A DNA stretch of 64,000 bases from Bacillota bacterium (lineage in GTDB: Bacteria > Bacillota_E > JAJZYS01 > JAJYTV01): contig JAJZVM010000008.1 in NCBI GenBank assembly GCA_021845645.1, forward strand, positions 1-64,000, read 5' to 3'. The notes under the pieces are model-generated. The model searched no databases. It was not told where the DNA came from and saw only the letters and a program-made list of their open reading frames with translations. Below are positions 43,012-51,817 of this stretch, piece by piece. The first letter of the stretch is position 1. The number at the start of each line of letters is the position of its first letter. The translations under genes and the position numbers were made by a program.

Positions 43012-43915
43012 GCCCAGGCCCCCTCGCCGCATCCTCCACCAGGGCGTCGAGCGCCTGGTCGACGCTCTCGAAGGGCACGCTCCGCCAGGACGGGTCGCGC
43101 GAGGCCAGGTACTGGAGACGGTCGCGGGTTGCCCGCGTCATGTCCGCCGGGACCCCGAGCTCCCCGAGGAACGCCTCGACCTCCTCCATCTCGCCCACCC
43201 TGCGGCCCGCATGCTGCAGGCTGCCGCAGACGAAGCGATGGACCATGTCGCCGAAGTCCCGCTGGTGGATGGACTCCTCGAGCCCCTGGAGCACCTGCTC
43301 CTCCACCCCCGCCTTGCGCGCAGCCCAGAGCGCCTCGATGAGGAGCATTGCGAGTCCCTTCATGACGACACTGCGCGCCATCTTCAGCGTCGCGGCCATG
43401 CCGACCCGGTCGCCGACGACGTCCACCGCGGCGCCGAACGGGACGAGCATCGCGGCGACCCGCTCCGCGCAGGGTCCCGAGAGCGTGATGCTGATGCGGC
43501 CCGAGGAGGCCGGAGCACCCATGATCGCGCCGTCTGCCGTCTCGGCGCCGGATGCCTCGACGAGCCTGGCGATGGCCTCCTTCGTGCCCGGCCCCACCGA
43601 ATTGACGTCGAGGAAGCACTGCGGCGGGCAAAGGTGCGGCGACACGAGGCGCGCAGACTCCAAAGCCCCCCTGGGGCTGACCGCGCTGACGATGAGGTCG
43701 AGGCCCGGCGCGAAGTCCTGCGGCTCCTCGTGGAGCGCGATGCCGAGCTCCGCGGCGTGCCGGGTGGCACGCAGGGGGTCTGCCCCGGGACGCGCAGCGA
43801 GGTAGAGGGCACGGACGTTTTCGGGTGGCAGGCCACTCTGCAGCAGAGCCCGGGCGTACGAGGAACCCACCTCGCCCAGGCCGATGAACCCGATGCTTGG
43901 CTGCATGGCGATCAT
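43001..43915 (-). CDS. NAD(P)-dependent beta-hydroxyacid-type dehydrogenase
   Basis: The 304-residue protein has the N-terminal Rossmann motif GFIGLGEVGSS (9-19), a 6-phosphogluconate-dehydrogenase-type NAD domain (FLDVNSVGPGTKEAI, ADGAIMGAPASSGRI) and a DUF1932-like helical C-terminal domain (KMARSVVMKGLAMLLIEALW) containing the catalytic Lys position. It should oxidise a beta-hydroxy acid. In the nicotinate pathway a related enzyme reduces 2-formylglutarate. It is 3 nt after the racemase-like gene stop region and coupled to the hydrolase downstream. Confidence 0.9.
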   Translation of the reverse strand: MIAMQPSIGFIGLGEVGSSYARALLQSGLPPENVRALYLAARPGADPLRATRHAAELGIALHEEPQDFAPGLDLIVSAVSPRGALESARLVSPHLCPPQCFLDVNSVGPGTKEAIARLVEASGAETADGAIMGAPASSGRISITLSGPCAERVAAMLVPFGAAVDVVGDRVGMAATLKMARSVVMKGLAMLLIEALWAARKAGVEEQVLQGLEESIHQRDFGDMVHRFVCGSLQHAGRRVGEMEEVEAFLGELGVPADMTRATRDRLQYLASRDPSWRSVPFESVDQALDALVEDAARGPGHGA

Positions 43916-43918
43916 TCC

Positions 43919-44725
43919 TTACGGTGCGAAGGATCTCGGCCCGAAGTAGTAGCCGTCGAGTTCGTCGAGGCGGCCCTCAGGCGGCCGCCTCGAGAAGTAG
44001 CTGACGCGCGCGTGGCGTAGGTCCGTCAGCTGCTGAAGCGCCACCATCATCTCCGCCGTCTTCAGGGTCGCCGCGAGGCCGTCGACGATTGGCACGTCAC
44101 CGATGCGCCTGAGGCCCGCCTTCTGGATCACGGCGTTCAGCACCGCCTCGCCTGGGATCACCACCTCGATCCCCTGCGCCGAAAGCTCGCGCACCTTCGC
44201 CTGCAGGGCCTCGAGCACCGGGCCCGGTTCCTCGTAGCCCTTGGACACCTCGGCAAAACCGAGCCCCAGCCAGTAGGCCCCGACGAACTGGCCGCCCAAC
44301 CCGTAGCGCCGCACGTTGGCGTCGTAGAGGGGCGCGAGCTCCTTGATCATGCAGACGATACCGAAGCGGTGGCCCGACATGGCGGCCACGTGCATGCTGG
44401 ACTGGCCGTAGCCGACGACCGGGATGTCGACGAGCGTGCGGGCCTCCATGAGACCCGCGTCCGGCAAGGTGCTGATCATGAAGCCGTCGTAGCCCTCACG
44501 CTCCGCCTGGCGCACGTTGCGCAGGATCTGCTGCGCATGCAGGCCCTGCACGTACAGGTATCGGATGTCCTCGCCGGGGTAGGCGGAGAGGTAGGTGCCC
44601 GGGTCCATGCCGTGCATCACCACTTCGGTGCCGGGAGCGGCGAGACGCCGGAACTCGTGCTCGAGCACCGCCTGGTAGGCCGGAACGTTGTCGAGAACGG
44701 TGAAGCTCTGGTGCCACAGTTTCAT
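43919..44725 (-). CDS. Asp/Glu racemase-fold protein lacking both catalytic cysteines
   Basis: The 268-residue protein follows the Asp/Glu/hydantoin racemase fold (MKLWHQSFT, GYDGFMISTLPDAGLMEART, MVVG-type strand and IVDGLAATLKTAEMMVAL). The first catalytic Cys position is glycine (VVGYGQSSMH, Gly107) and the second region reads VVIPGEAVLNAV, also without Cys. It therefore cannot use the classical two-cysteine racemisation and may be a decarboxylase, isomerase or binding protein. ATG 44725 follows GGAGGGCAGCGGC. It is one of three members in the island. Confidence 0.85.
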   Translation of the reverse strand: MKLWHQSFTVLDNVPAYQAVLEHEFRRLAAPGTEVVMHGMDPGTYLSAYPGEDIRYLYVQGLHAQQILRNVRQAEREGYDGFMISTLPDAGLMEARTLVDIPVVGYGQSSMHVAAMSGHRFGIVCMIKELAPLYDANVRRYGLGGQFVGAYWLGLGFAEVSKGYEEPGPVLEALQAKVRELSAQGIEVVIPGEAVLNAVIQKAGLRRIGDVPIVDGLAATLKTAEMMVALQQLTDLRHARVSYFSRRPPEGRLDELDGYYFGPRSFAP

Positions 44726-44749
44726 GCCGCTGCCCTCCACGCACCCGCC

Positions 44750-45541
44750 TCAGCGGTAGATCTCGTCACCGTAGAAGTGTCGGACCTCCTCGAGTACGTG
44801 CCCGGTCGGGGGGGCATAGGTCAGGACCTTGCTCGTGAAGGTGCCGAGGATGCCCCGGAGCTTCACGGCCATCTCGCCCATCTTGATCAGCGCCGGGACA
44901 CCATCCAGGATCGGCGCGCCGTCGATCTCGCGGATGCCGTTGCGGCTCAAAAGCTGCATGACGACCCCGCCGGCCGCGATCAGGACCTCCGCCCCTTCGG
45001 CGATGCACTTGCGCCCGGCCTCGGTGAACTGGCCGACGATCATATCCTGGGCAGGGCCCGGCTGGAATCCGTCGCCGAGCGACGTGATCTTCGGGATGCT
45101 CATGCGCTGGATCGAGGCGAGCTGCTCCGTGAGTCCGTAGTACTTCACGTTCTCCATGATGCGCGGGGTGAACTTCGGGTTGATCGTGATCATTCCATAG
45201 CGCCTGCCCATCATGCAGGCGAGGTGCAGGCTCGTCTCGCAAAGACCCAGCGCCGGAATACGGATAAGCTCGCGGATCTCGTGCAGGCCGGGGTCCGCAA
45301 TGTTGCCGAGCAGGAAGCCGTCGAAACCCTCGCGCTCGGCGCGGACGGCGTTCTCGATCACCTCGGCGGTGTCGAGGTACTGGATATAGCGATAGTCGTC
45401 GGCGACGCCGCCGCCACGCTCGATGCCATGGATCTCGATCTCGGTCCCTGGATCGGCCGCATGGTGCACGGTCTCTCGCAAGGTCTCGGCATAGGGACCG
45501 AACTCGGTGGCGCGCGCGAAGCTCTGGTACCAAAGTCTCAT
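44750..45541 (-). CDS. Asp/Glu racemase-fold protein with one catalytic cysteine
   Basis: The 263-residue protein has the N-terminal Cys101 (LGLCETSLHLACMMG) but the C-terminal Cys position reads AEVLIAAGGVV. Retaining one Cys is known for maleate isomerase-like and arylmalonate decarboxylase-like relatives (which keep the other one), so chemistry other than racemisation is expected, for instance cis-trans isomerisation of an unsaturated dicarboxylate. It is very similar to the protein at 62475 (same start RLWYQSFARA, same IERGGGVAD). It lies between the tct genes and the other racemase-like gene. Confidence 0.87.
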   Translation of the reverse strand: MRLWYQSFARATEFGPYAETLRETVHHAADPGTEIEIHGIERGGGVADDYRYIQYLDTAEVIENAVRAEREGFDGFLLGNIADPGLHEIRELIRIPALGLCETSLHLACMMGRRYGMITINPKFTPRIMENVKYYGLTEQLASIQRMSIPKITSLGDGFQPGPAQDMIVGQFTEAGRKCIAEGAEVLIAAGGVVMQLLSRNGIREIDGAPILDGVPALIKMGEMAVKLRGILGTFTSKVLTYAPPTGHVLEEVRHFYGDEIYR

Positions 45542-45586
45542 GGCATGACCCTCCGTTTCTTATCGCCTGGCCGCCTTGGGCGGCCG

Positions 45587-47080
45587 CTAGACCACGTCGG
45601 TACCGACCTTGTGCTTTCTCCTAGTGATCAGGGCGTGGACGAGACTGGCCACCGACAGCAGGAGGAAGGCCAAGGCGATCGGGCGGGTGAAGATGGCAGA
45701 CCAGATGGAGCCGTAGACCTGGAGCGCCTGGTAGAGGTTCGTCTCCAGGATCGGCCCGAGGATGAGCCCGAGCAGCAGGGGCACCGTGCTGATGCCCATG
45801 GACCTCAGGCCGTAGCCCAAAAGGCCCGCCAGGAACGCGATGAGCACGTCGAACCAGTTATTGTTCACGGCGAACGCCCCGACCAGGGCCACGACCGTGA
45901 CGATGGGCAGGAGGAACTTCGTCGGCACGAGCGCGAGCTTGGCCGTCCAGCGCGACGCGAAGAGACCTATGACCAACATCAGGATGTTGGCGACAAAGGC
46001 GCCCGTGAAGATCGTGTAGACAAACGCCGCGTGCTGCAGGAAGAGGGTCGGGCCCGGCTGGAGTCCGTGCAGCGTCAGGGCGGCGATGATGATGACGGTG
46101 TCGACGCTGCCGGGAATGCCGAGCGTGAAGGCCGGGATCAGTCCCGAAAGCACGGCGGCGTTGGCCCCGGTGTCGGACGCGATGACGCCGTCGATGTTCC
46201 CCTCGCCGAATGGGGGATCCGATTTATTGACGCGCCGCGCCTCGTTGTACGTGATGAAGCTCGAGATGGTCGGGCCGGCGCCGGGGTGGATCCCCATGAA
46301 GACGCCGATCACCGCGGAACGGACGAAGTTGAACCAGTGCTTTCCCCAGTCCTGCGCGCGGTAGAGGAAGAGATCCCTCTCCCGGCTCGGCTCCACCTGC
46401 ACGATGCGTGGGCGCCGATGGCGGATCAGGTTGATGAGCTCGGGAAACGTGAAGAGGCCGATCAAGGCGGGTATGAGGGCCACGCCGCTCAAGAGGTTCG
46501 GGGTGAAGACGAAGCGCGCGAAGCCCGAGGGGGCGAATCCGATGGTACCTATGAAAAGACCGATCAGCACGGAGATGACGCTCTTCGAGAGCGTGCCCCG
46601 CGTGATCGATACCACGAGCGTCAGTCCAAAAGATGCAAATGCAAAGATCTCTGCCGGGCCAAGGTAGATCACGACGTTGCCGATGAGCGGCGCTACGAAC
46701 AGGAGCGCGATGGCCGCCGCGATGCTGCCCACGAACGCCCCGATGATCGAGGTGCGGATCGCCCGCTGCGCGTGCCCCTTCAGCGCGAGTGGATGGCCGT
46801 CGAGCAGGGTCGCCGCCGCCGCCGACGTGCCGGGGATGTTCATCACGATGGCCGGCACGGCGCCGGCCCAGACGGCGGCGTTCCAGATCGCGATCAGAAG
46901 CAGCACGGCCGACACGGCCGGCATGCCGTACGAGAGGGGCAGCAGCATCGTCATGGCCGCCGCACCTGTCAGTCCCGGCAGGGATGCGAAGACGATGCCG
47001 ATCACGACCCCTACTGCCATGAGGGCCACGTTCAACGGTGATAGGCTTGCGGCAAAGCCTTGCAAGATCAGGTGAGCCAC
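45587..47080 (-). CDS. tctA: Tripartite tricarboxylate transporter, large membrane subunit TctA
   Basis: The 497-residue protein has about twelve helices and the conserved TctA blocks PLSYGMPAVSAVLLLIAIWN, IVMNIPGTSAAAATLLDGHP, GIHPGAGPTISSFITYNEAR and GIPGSVDTVIIIAALTLHG. With TctB and TctC it forms a proton- or sodium-driven importer of tricarboxylates or related acids. It is 10 nt after tctB. Its specificity is set by TctC and cannot be read here. Confidence 0.95.
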   Translation of the reverse strand: MAHLILQGFAASLSPLNVALMAVGVVIGIVFASLPGLTGAAAMTMLLPLSYGMPAVSAVLLLIAIWNAAVWAGAVPAIVMNIPGTSAAAATLLDGHPLALKGHAQRAIRTSIIGAFVGSIAAAIALLFVAPLIGNVVIYLGPAEIFAFASFGLTLVVSITRGTLSKSVISVLIGLFIGTIGFAPSGFARFVFTPNLLSGVALIPALIGLFTFPELINLIRHRRPRIVQVEPSRERDLFLYRAQDWGKHWFNFVRSAVIGVFMGIHPGAGPTISSFITYNEARRVNKSDPPFGEGNIDGVIASDTGANAAVLSGLIPAFTLGIPGSVDTVIIIAALTLHGLQPGPTLFLQHAAFVYTIFTGAFVANILMLVIGLFASRWTAKLALVPTKFLLPIVTVVALVGAFAVNNNWFDVLIAFLAGLLGYGLRSMGISTVPLLLGLILGPILETNLYQALQVYGSIWSAIFTRPIALAFLLLSVASLVHALITRRKHKVGTDVV

Positions 47081-47090
47081 CGAATCTCCC

Positions 47091-47549
47091 TCATCTCAAG
47101 AAGAACCCTCTGGGAAATGGCAGGTAAAGAACCGACTGGAACACCACATAGAGAACCGCCGTCAGCAGCACCGGCAAGGCGATGATCATCCAGATCCTGC
47201 GCTCACCGTTCAAGACCAGCAGGGTCCCGGAAAAGATGAACGCCGCCGGCAGGGTGCCGATCCAATTCCAGGAGAGGATGAACAGCAGCGTGAGTGGGAT
47301 GTACACCCAGACATGCCCGAGGCCGCTGCCGGCCTTGGCCTCTGTCTGCGGAGCATCTTCCTGCGGACGTTCCTGCCGGCTGGCCGCGAACGACTGGTAG
47401 AGGCCTGCGGCAGCCAGCAGGGCGAGAATGGTGAGGACCACGTGGGGATAGGCCCCGTCCTGCAAGGCGTACGAGCGGCTCACGAAGATCAGGACGGCAG
47501 CGCCGACGATCATGACGGCGTAGCCGATCTTCTCTCCGAGTCTCGTCAC
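47091..47549 (-). CDS. tctB: Tripartite tricarboxylate transporter, small membrane subunit TctB
   Basis: The 152-residue protein has four predicted helices (IGYAVMIVGAAVLIFVSRSY, VVLTILALLAAAGLYQSF, VYIPLTLLFILSWNWIG and a C-terminal pair) and the PFPRGFFLR end, the usual plan of TctB. GTG 47549 is chosen since AAAGGGGG precedes it; a longer upstream frame has no homology. It stands between tctC and tctA in the common gene order. Confidence 0.88.
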   Translation of the reverse strand: MTRLGEKIGYAVMIVGAAVLIFVSRSYALQDGAYPHVVLTILALLAAAGLYQSFAASRQERPQEDAPQTEAKAGSGLGHVWVYIPLTLLFILSWNWIGTLPAAFIFSGTLLVLNGERRIWMIIALPVLLTAVLYVVFQSVLYLPFPRGFFLR

Positions 47550-47679
47550 CCTGACACCCCCTTTGACGTGCGGTTGAGCGGGCCACGGGTGGGTGAGCGC
47601 GACCTGGCGCGTGGCCGAACCTCGTCCGAAGACCTCCTCAGGCGGGGACCGGGCGCCGCAGCACGGAGCGTCGGACCCG

Positions 47680-47716
47680 GCGGGCAGGGAGGGTGTTCCA
47701 CGACTTCCCTGCCCGC
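47680..47716 (-). terminator. Attenuator-like hairpin between tctC and tctB
   Basis: GCGGGCAGGGA (47680-47690) and TCCCTGCCCGC (47706-47716) are perfect 11-bp arms with a 15-nt loop, inside a 285-nt gap after tctC. No U-run is seen. It may stabilise tctC mRNA or reduce read-through to tctBA. Confidence 0.5.
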
Positions 47717-47834
47717 TGGTTCCTGCGATGGCTTGTGCTGAGGCCCCTGGGCAACCGGGAGACCTCACCGCCCCCGGCCGGGGCGCGATGTTCGCACCAA
47801 GGCCGTCACGGCCGATCGGGCCGGATGTCCCGCC

Positions 47835-48827
47835 TTACTTCGCGACGCCGAGCTTCTTGAACAAGGCTCCGTCCGACTTGTACTCCGAGTAGATCAGCTT
47901 CGTGGTCTCGGCGGAGTTCAGGTAGTCCACGGTGATGCCGATGTTCGCGAAGTTTGCCTTCAGCTGCGGCGACTTGACCGCCTGGGCGAGCGCCTTCCCC
48001 AGGATGTTGATCACGTACTGTGGTGTCTTGGCCGGAGCCGCGAGGCCCTGCCACACGCCGACCGCGACCGGGTACCCCTGCTCCGTGAAGGTGGGAACCT
48101 TGGGGAACACGGAGGAACGCGTGGTCGCCGAGGTTGCCAGGATGCGTACCTTCCCGGCCTGGACGTTTGAGAGGATTTCGCCGGTGTTGTTGTAGCTGAA
48201 GCTGGTGCGGCCGGCCAGCGCCGAGAGGAGCTCGTCTGGGCCTCCGGTGAATCCGCTCACGGTCGTGAACTTGAGATGGGCGTCAAAGGCGAACTCGGCT
48301 CCCATCACATCGGTGCTGGGCCAACCAGCCGTGAATGGCGCCTTCAACTTGTAGGGGTTCTTGCGGGCGTACGTCACGAGCTGCGCCAGGGTCTTGAACG
48401 GGCTCGACATCGGCACGACCAGGTAGTTCGGGATGTATGTGACCTGTCCGACGTACTTGAAGCTCTGCGGTCCGAACGGGACACCCTGCTCGATCCACGG
48501 CGCATCGATGATGCCCGGCGAGTCGAAGAAGAGGGTGTAGCCATCGGCCACCGAGTCCGCCGCAACACTCGTGCCGGTGATGCTGCCTGCGCCGGGGATG
48601 TCCGCGACGATGACAGGCACCTTGAGTTCCTGCTGCAGGATCGGGGCAATCGCGCGGGCCGTCTTGTCGACACCGCCTCCGGCGGCGTAGGGGACAATGA
48701 TCTCGATCGGGCGCACCGGGTACTTGGGTGCTGCGGCACTGGCTGTCGGCAGGGCCATGAGCGCCGTGGATGCCGCGAACACCAGAGCAGCGGATGCGCC
48801 TAATCCCTTCGAAAACTTGCGGGCCAT
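47835..48827 (-). CDS. tctC: Tripartite tricarboxylate transporter substrate-binding protein TctC
   Basis: The 330-residue exported protein has a signal peptide (cut near TASAAAPKYP) and the Bug/TctC signature YPVRPIEIIVPYAAGGGVDKTARAI, VADIPGAGSITGTSVAADS and DGYTLFFDSP. It binds the substrate outside the membrane and delivers it to TctAB. ATG 48827 follows GAGGGAGG at 6 nt. Members bind carboxylates such as citrate, tricarballylate or aromatic acids, which agrees with the enzyme set around it. Confidence 0.94.
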   Translation of the reverse strand: MARKFSKGLGASAALVFAASTALMALPTASAAAPKYPVRPIEIIVPYAAGGGVDKTARAIAPILQQELKVPVIVADIPGAGSITGTSVAADSVADGYTLFFDSPGIIDAPWIEQGVPFGPQSFKYVGQVTYIPNYLVVPMSSPFKTLAQLVTYARKNPYKLKAPFTAGWPSTDVMGAEFAFDAHLKFTTVSGFTGGPDELLSALAGRTSFSYNNTGEILSNVQAGKVRILATSATTRSSVFPKVPTFTEQGYPVAVGVWQGLAAPAKTPQYVINILGKALAQAVKSPQLKANFANIGITVDYLNSAETTKLIYSEYKSDGALFKKLGVAK

Positions 48828-48953
48828 GCGGTTACCTCCCTCGCTTCGTACATGCGGTTACCTGTCCGTTGACCGCCAGGACACCGGACGTGTGCTCAAC
48901 ACCCCCCTACAGACCGAGACGTGCCTGACAACCTGGGAAACCCTGATAGCGGG

Positions 48954-50330
48954 CTACGCGATCGACGCGGCCTCGCGACCTGCGATACGGCCGAAGACCG
49001 TGGCCTTGCCCAGCGACGTGCCCGTCATGTAGGCGGCACCGTGGAACCCGCCCATGACCTCTCCTGCTGCGAAGAGGCGCGGGATGGGCTCGCCGAAGAC
49101 GTCCAGGACGTTGGCCTTCGGGTTCACGGTGATGCCGGCGTAGGTAGCGATGATGGCGGATGTGGAGGGGTAGGCGTAGAAAGGGGGCTCCTCGATCGTC
49201 ACGAGCGACCCGAACCGATGGGTGAGGTGCTTGCGGCCGAAGGGGTCCTCCCCGCCGCTGCGGACCAGGTCGTTGTAGGCCGCCACCGTTTCCGCAAGCC
49301 TGTCCGAGGACACGCCGATCCTGTCGGCGAGTTCCTCGAGCGTCGGCGCAGTGATCATGAGCCCCTCGGTGATGCGGCGGTGGAAGTCGAATATGGGGTA
49401 GCCCGGGACCTCCTGGCGCATCACGCCCTCGTCGAAGATCTGAAACCCGAGCGCATCCTCCTGCTCCAGACAGGCGTCGCCGAGCAGCTTGTAGTCCAGC
49501 GACTCGTCAACGAAGCGCCGGCCTTCTTTGTTGACGGCGATACCGCCCTTGTAGACGGCGAGGCATGCCGTGTGGTGGCCGGACTGCGCCTTGGGGTGGT
49601 TGCCGAAGGTCCCCTTCACGTAGGGCATGTCCCTGAGACCTGCCCCCAGCAGCCACGCCATCTTGATACCGTCGCCGTAGTTCCCGCGGCCGCCGAGACG
49701 CAGGGCTCGCTCCTTGCCCGGAGCGAACGCCGCGATCATCTCCTCGTTCTGGCAGAACCCGCCGCTCGTCAGCACGACGCCGTGCGAGGCGTTCAGCCGG
49801 AACTCCTGCTCCCCCTGGTGTGCCATGACGGCGACGATCCTGCCCGTTTCGTGGTTCTGGATGAGTCGGTCCGCCACGACGCCTGTGACCACGGTGAGGT
49901 TCGGCACCTGGCGCGCCGCGGCGTGCAGGAGCTCGATGACCCGCCGCGGATTCGAGGGATGCGAACGGGGCACCGACTGCCCGGAAGCCGCCTGCACCTG
50001 GCCGAACTCGACACCGTGGTCGCGCAGCCAGTGATAGGCACTGAGGTTATCCTCCACGTACTGGCGCACGAGGGCCGGGTCATTGCGGTACTGCCCGACC
50101 TCCATCAGGTCATCAAGCAGGAGTTCGGGCGAGTCCTCGATGCCCTGGGCCCTCTGCAGGTCGGTGCCGGTGAAGCAGAAGGAACCGCCGCTCAGCACGG
50201 TGCTCCCGCCCACCTCGTCCTCCTTCTCGCAGAGGACCACCTCGCCGCCCGTCTCGGCGGCCGTGAGGGCGGCGGCGAAGCCCGCCAGCCCCGCACCGAC
50301 GACAACGACCGCGCTGTCCAACTCGTCCAT
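48954..50330 (-). CDS. Fumarate-reductase-type flavoprotein
   Basis: The 458-residue FAD protein has VVVVGAGLAGFAAALTAAET, the EKEDEVGGSTVLSGG motif, a capping domain, and the C-terminal FAD segment PRLFAAGEVMGGFHGAAYM and GKATVFGRIAGREAA. It should reduce a C=C bond or oxidise a C-C bond of a carboxylate. No heme or FMN domain is attached, so an external partner is required. ATG 50330 follows GGAGGGAGACAGC. It is paralogous to the partial gene at the right edge of the window. It ends 127 nt before tctC. Confidence 0.88.
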   Translation of the reverse strand: MDELDSAVVVVGAGLAGFAAALTAAETGGEVVLCEKEDEVGGSTVLSGGSFCFTGTDLQRAQGIEDSPELLLDDLMEVGQYRNDPALVRQYVEDNLSAYHWLRDHGVEFGQVQAASGQSVPRSHPSNPRRVIELLHAAARQVPNLTVVTGVVADRLIQNHETGRIVAVMAHQGEQEFRLNASHGVVLTSGGFCQNEEMIAAFAPGKERALRLGGRGNYGDGIKMAWLLGAGLRDMPYVKGTFGNHPKAQSGHHTACLAVYKGGIAVNKEGRRFVDESLDYKLLGDACLEQEDALGFQIFDEGVMRQEVPGYPIFDFHRRITEGLMITAPTLEELADRIGVSSDRLAETVAAYNDLVRSGGEDPFGRKHLTHRFGSLVTIEEPPFYAYPSTSAIIATYAGITVNPKANVLDVFGEPIPRLFAAGEVMGGFHGAAYMTGTSLGKATVFGRIAGREAASIA

Positions 50331-50364
50331 GCTGTCTCCCTCCGCCCGCCTGGTTCTCTGCGTC

Positions 50365-51780
50365 CTACTCCCCGAGGCCGAGGACGTAGCGCACCGCATT
50401 CGCACCCGCGATGCGGCCATACACCAGCCCGCGCAGTACGGACGTCGCGCCGGGGTACTTGCCGTAGTAGAGTCCGGTGATCTCGCCTGCCGCGTAGAGG
50501 CCGGGGATCGGCGCGTCGTCCTGGCTGAGGACCTGCGCCTCCTCGTCCGCCGCGATGCCGCCGAAGGTGAAGACGATCGAGCAGGAGAACGGCCAGGCGA
50601 CGAACGGCGGCTCGTCGATGCGGCGCGCCCAGTTCGACTTGGGCGGCTCGATGCCGCGTGCGGCCCTGCCGTCGAGGCGGAAGGGGTCGAAAGGACCGTC
50701 CGGGACCGCGGCGTTGTACCTGTGCACGGTCTCCACGAAGGCCCTGCGGTCGAGGAGGTCGAGCTTCTCCGCCAGCTCCTCGAGCGTGTCGGCCTCGATC
50801 GGCGGCTCGGTGGACATGATGGCGCGCTCGTGCCCCTTGATGCCGAAGACCTTCTGGTCGGCGACGCAGTAGACGAAGGCCCCCGGCTCCTTGAGAACCG
50901 TGCGCGTGACCTCCTCGTACCGCTCGTCGACCGTGCCGGCTCCCTCGTCCACGAAGCGCCGGCCGAGTCGGTTCACGAGGATGCAGTACGGGAAGATCAT
51001 CATCGCCGGCTCTTCGCTGCTGCTCCGAGGATCGATCGGCTCCGCGTGGAAGCGGTCCCAGCGTCCGCTCGGCTTGGCGCCGATCTCGAGCGCCATGCGG
51101 ATGCCCTCGCCCTTGTTGCGCTCGCCGCCCGGAGAGATGTTCTTGACGTGGTAGGCGTCCTGCCCGAGGTACTGGGTGAGCATGCGCTCGTCTCCCTCGA
51201 ACCCGCCGCTCGCCAGGATGACGGCGCGGCAACCGATCGCACGCGTCTGCCCCGTCGCGTTGTCCCGCACGACGAGGCTCGCGATCTCTCCTTTTGCGCC
51301 GAGTTGCAGCCGCAGCGCCGTGAGACCGTACATGATCTCCACGCCGGTCTGCTGTGCGCGCCGCGCCAGGACGTCGACGATGGCCTTGCCGCCGCCTACC
51401 GGCAAGAGACGCGGCCGGCTGCTCGTGAGAAAGCCTGTCGGGAGGGCGTCGAAGGCGACGCCGTGGGCCTCGACCCAGTGCAAGGTGTCTGCCGCCTGCG
51501 CCGCGAGCCGGTGCACCACCTTGCGGTCTGCCTTCCCCTCGGAAAACGCCATGATCTCCTGCTCGAAGCTCTCCGCCGGCGTGAAGTCGGAATTCAGCCG
51601 CAGGAAGGCCCCCGTGTAACGCGTACTGCCGCCTCGATCGTCCTCGCTCGTCCGCTCGATGATGGCGACGGTCATCTCCCGGTCCCCCTGGAGGACCGTC
51701 TCAGCGGCCGAGAGCGCAGCCGAGACACCTGCTCCGCCACAGCCGACGACCACGACGTCGTAATCCACCGCGTCCGCCAC
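50365..51780 (-). CDS. FAD-dependent dehydrogenase, TcuA-like (second copy)
   Basis: The 471-residue flavoprotein is a close paralogue of the one at 35973: VDYDVVVVGCGGAGVSAALS, RGGSTRYTGAFLRL, ILASGGFEGDERML, NISPGGERNKGEGIRMAL and the end GLYAAGEITGLYYGKYPGAT. The GTG at 51780 is preferred because GGAGGTGA is 5 nt before it; GTG 51795 would add five residues. It lies 34 nt before the other flavoprotein gene, so two different dehydrogenases of the superfamily are made together. The likely substrate is a tri- or dicarboxylate. Confidence 0.85.
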   Translation of the reverse strand: MADAVDYDVVVVGCGGAGVSAALSAAETVLQGDREMTVAIIERTSEDDRGGSTRYTGAFLRLNSDFTPAESFEQEIMAFSEGKADRKVVHRLAAQAADTLHWVEAHGVAFDALPTGFLTSSRPRLLPVGGGKAIVDVLARRAQQTGVEIMYGLTALRLQLGAKGEIASLVVRDNATGQTRAIGCRAVILASGGFEGDERMLTQYLGQDAYHVKNISPGGERNKGEGIRMALEIGAKPSGRWDRFHAEPIDPRSSSEEPAMMIFPYCILVNRLGRRFVDEGAGTVDERYEEVTRTVLKEPGAFVYCVADQKVFGIKGHERAIMSTEPPIEADTLEELAEKLDLLDRRAFVETVHRYNAAVPDGPFDPFRLDGRAARGIEPPKSNWARRIDEPPFVAWPFSCSIVFTFGGIAADEEAQVLSQDDAPIPGLYAAGEITGLYYGKYPGATSVLRGLVYGRIAGANAVRYVLGLGE

Positions 51781-51817
51781 CTGGTTCACCTCCACTCCCC
51801 GAGAACAGCGGAGTCCG

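Noticed and set aside
44369..47041. Open frame of 890 codons on the plus strand
   Set aside because: It is antisense to the racemase-like and tctA genes, whose family motifs are unmistakable; its composition is that of a shadow frame.
48841..48860. A sixth regulon site upstream of tctC (CGTACATGCGG)
   Set aside because: Only a half-site resembling TGTAC is present, without the GTATAC core, so I did not count it.
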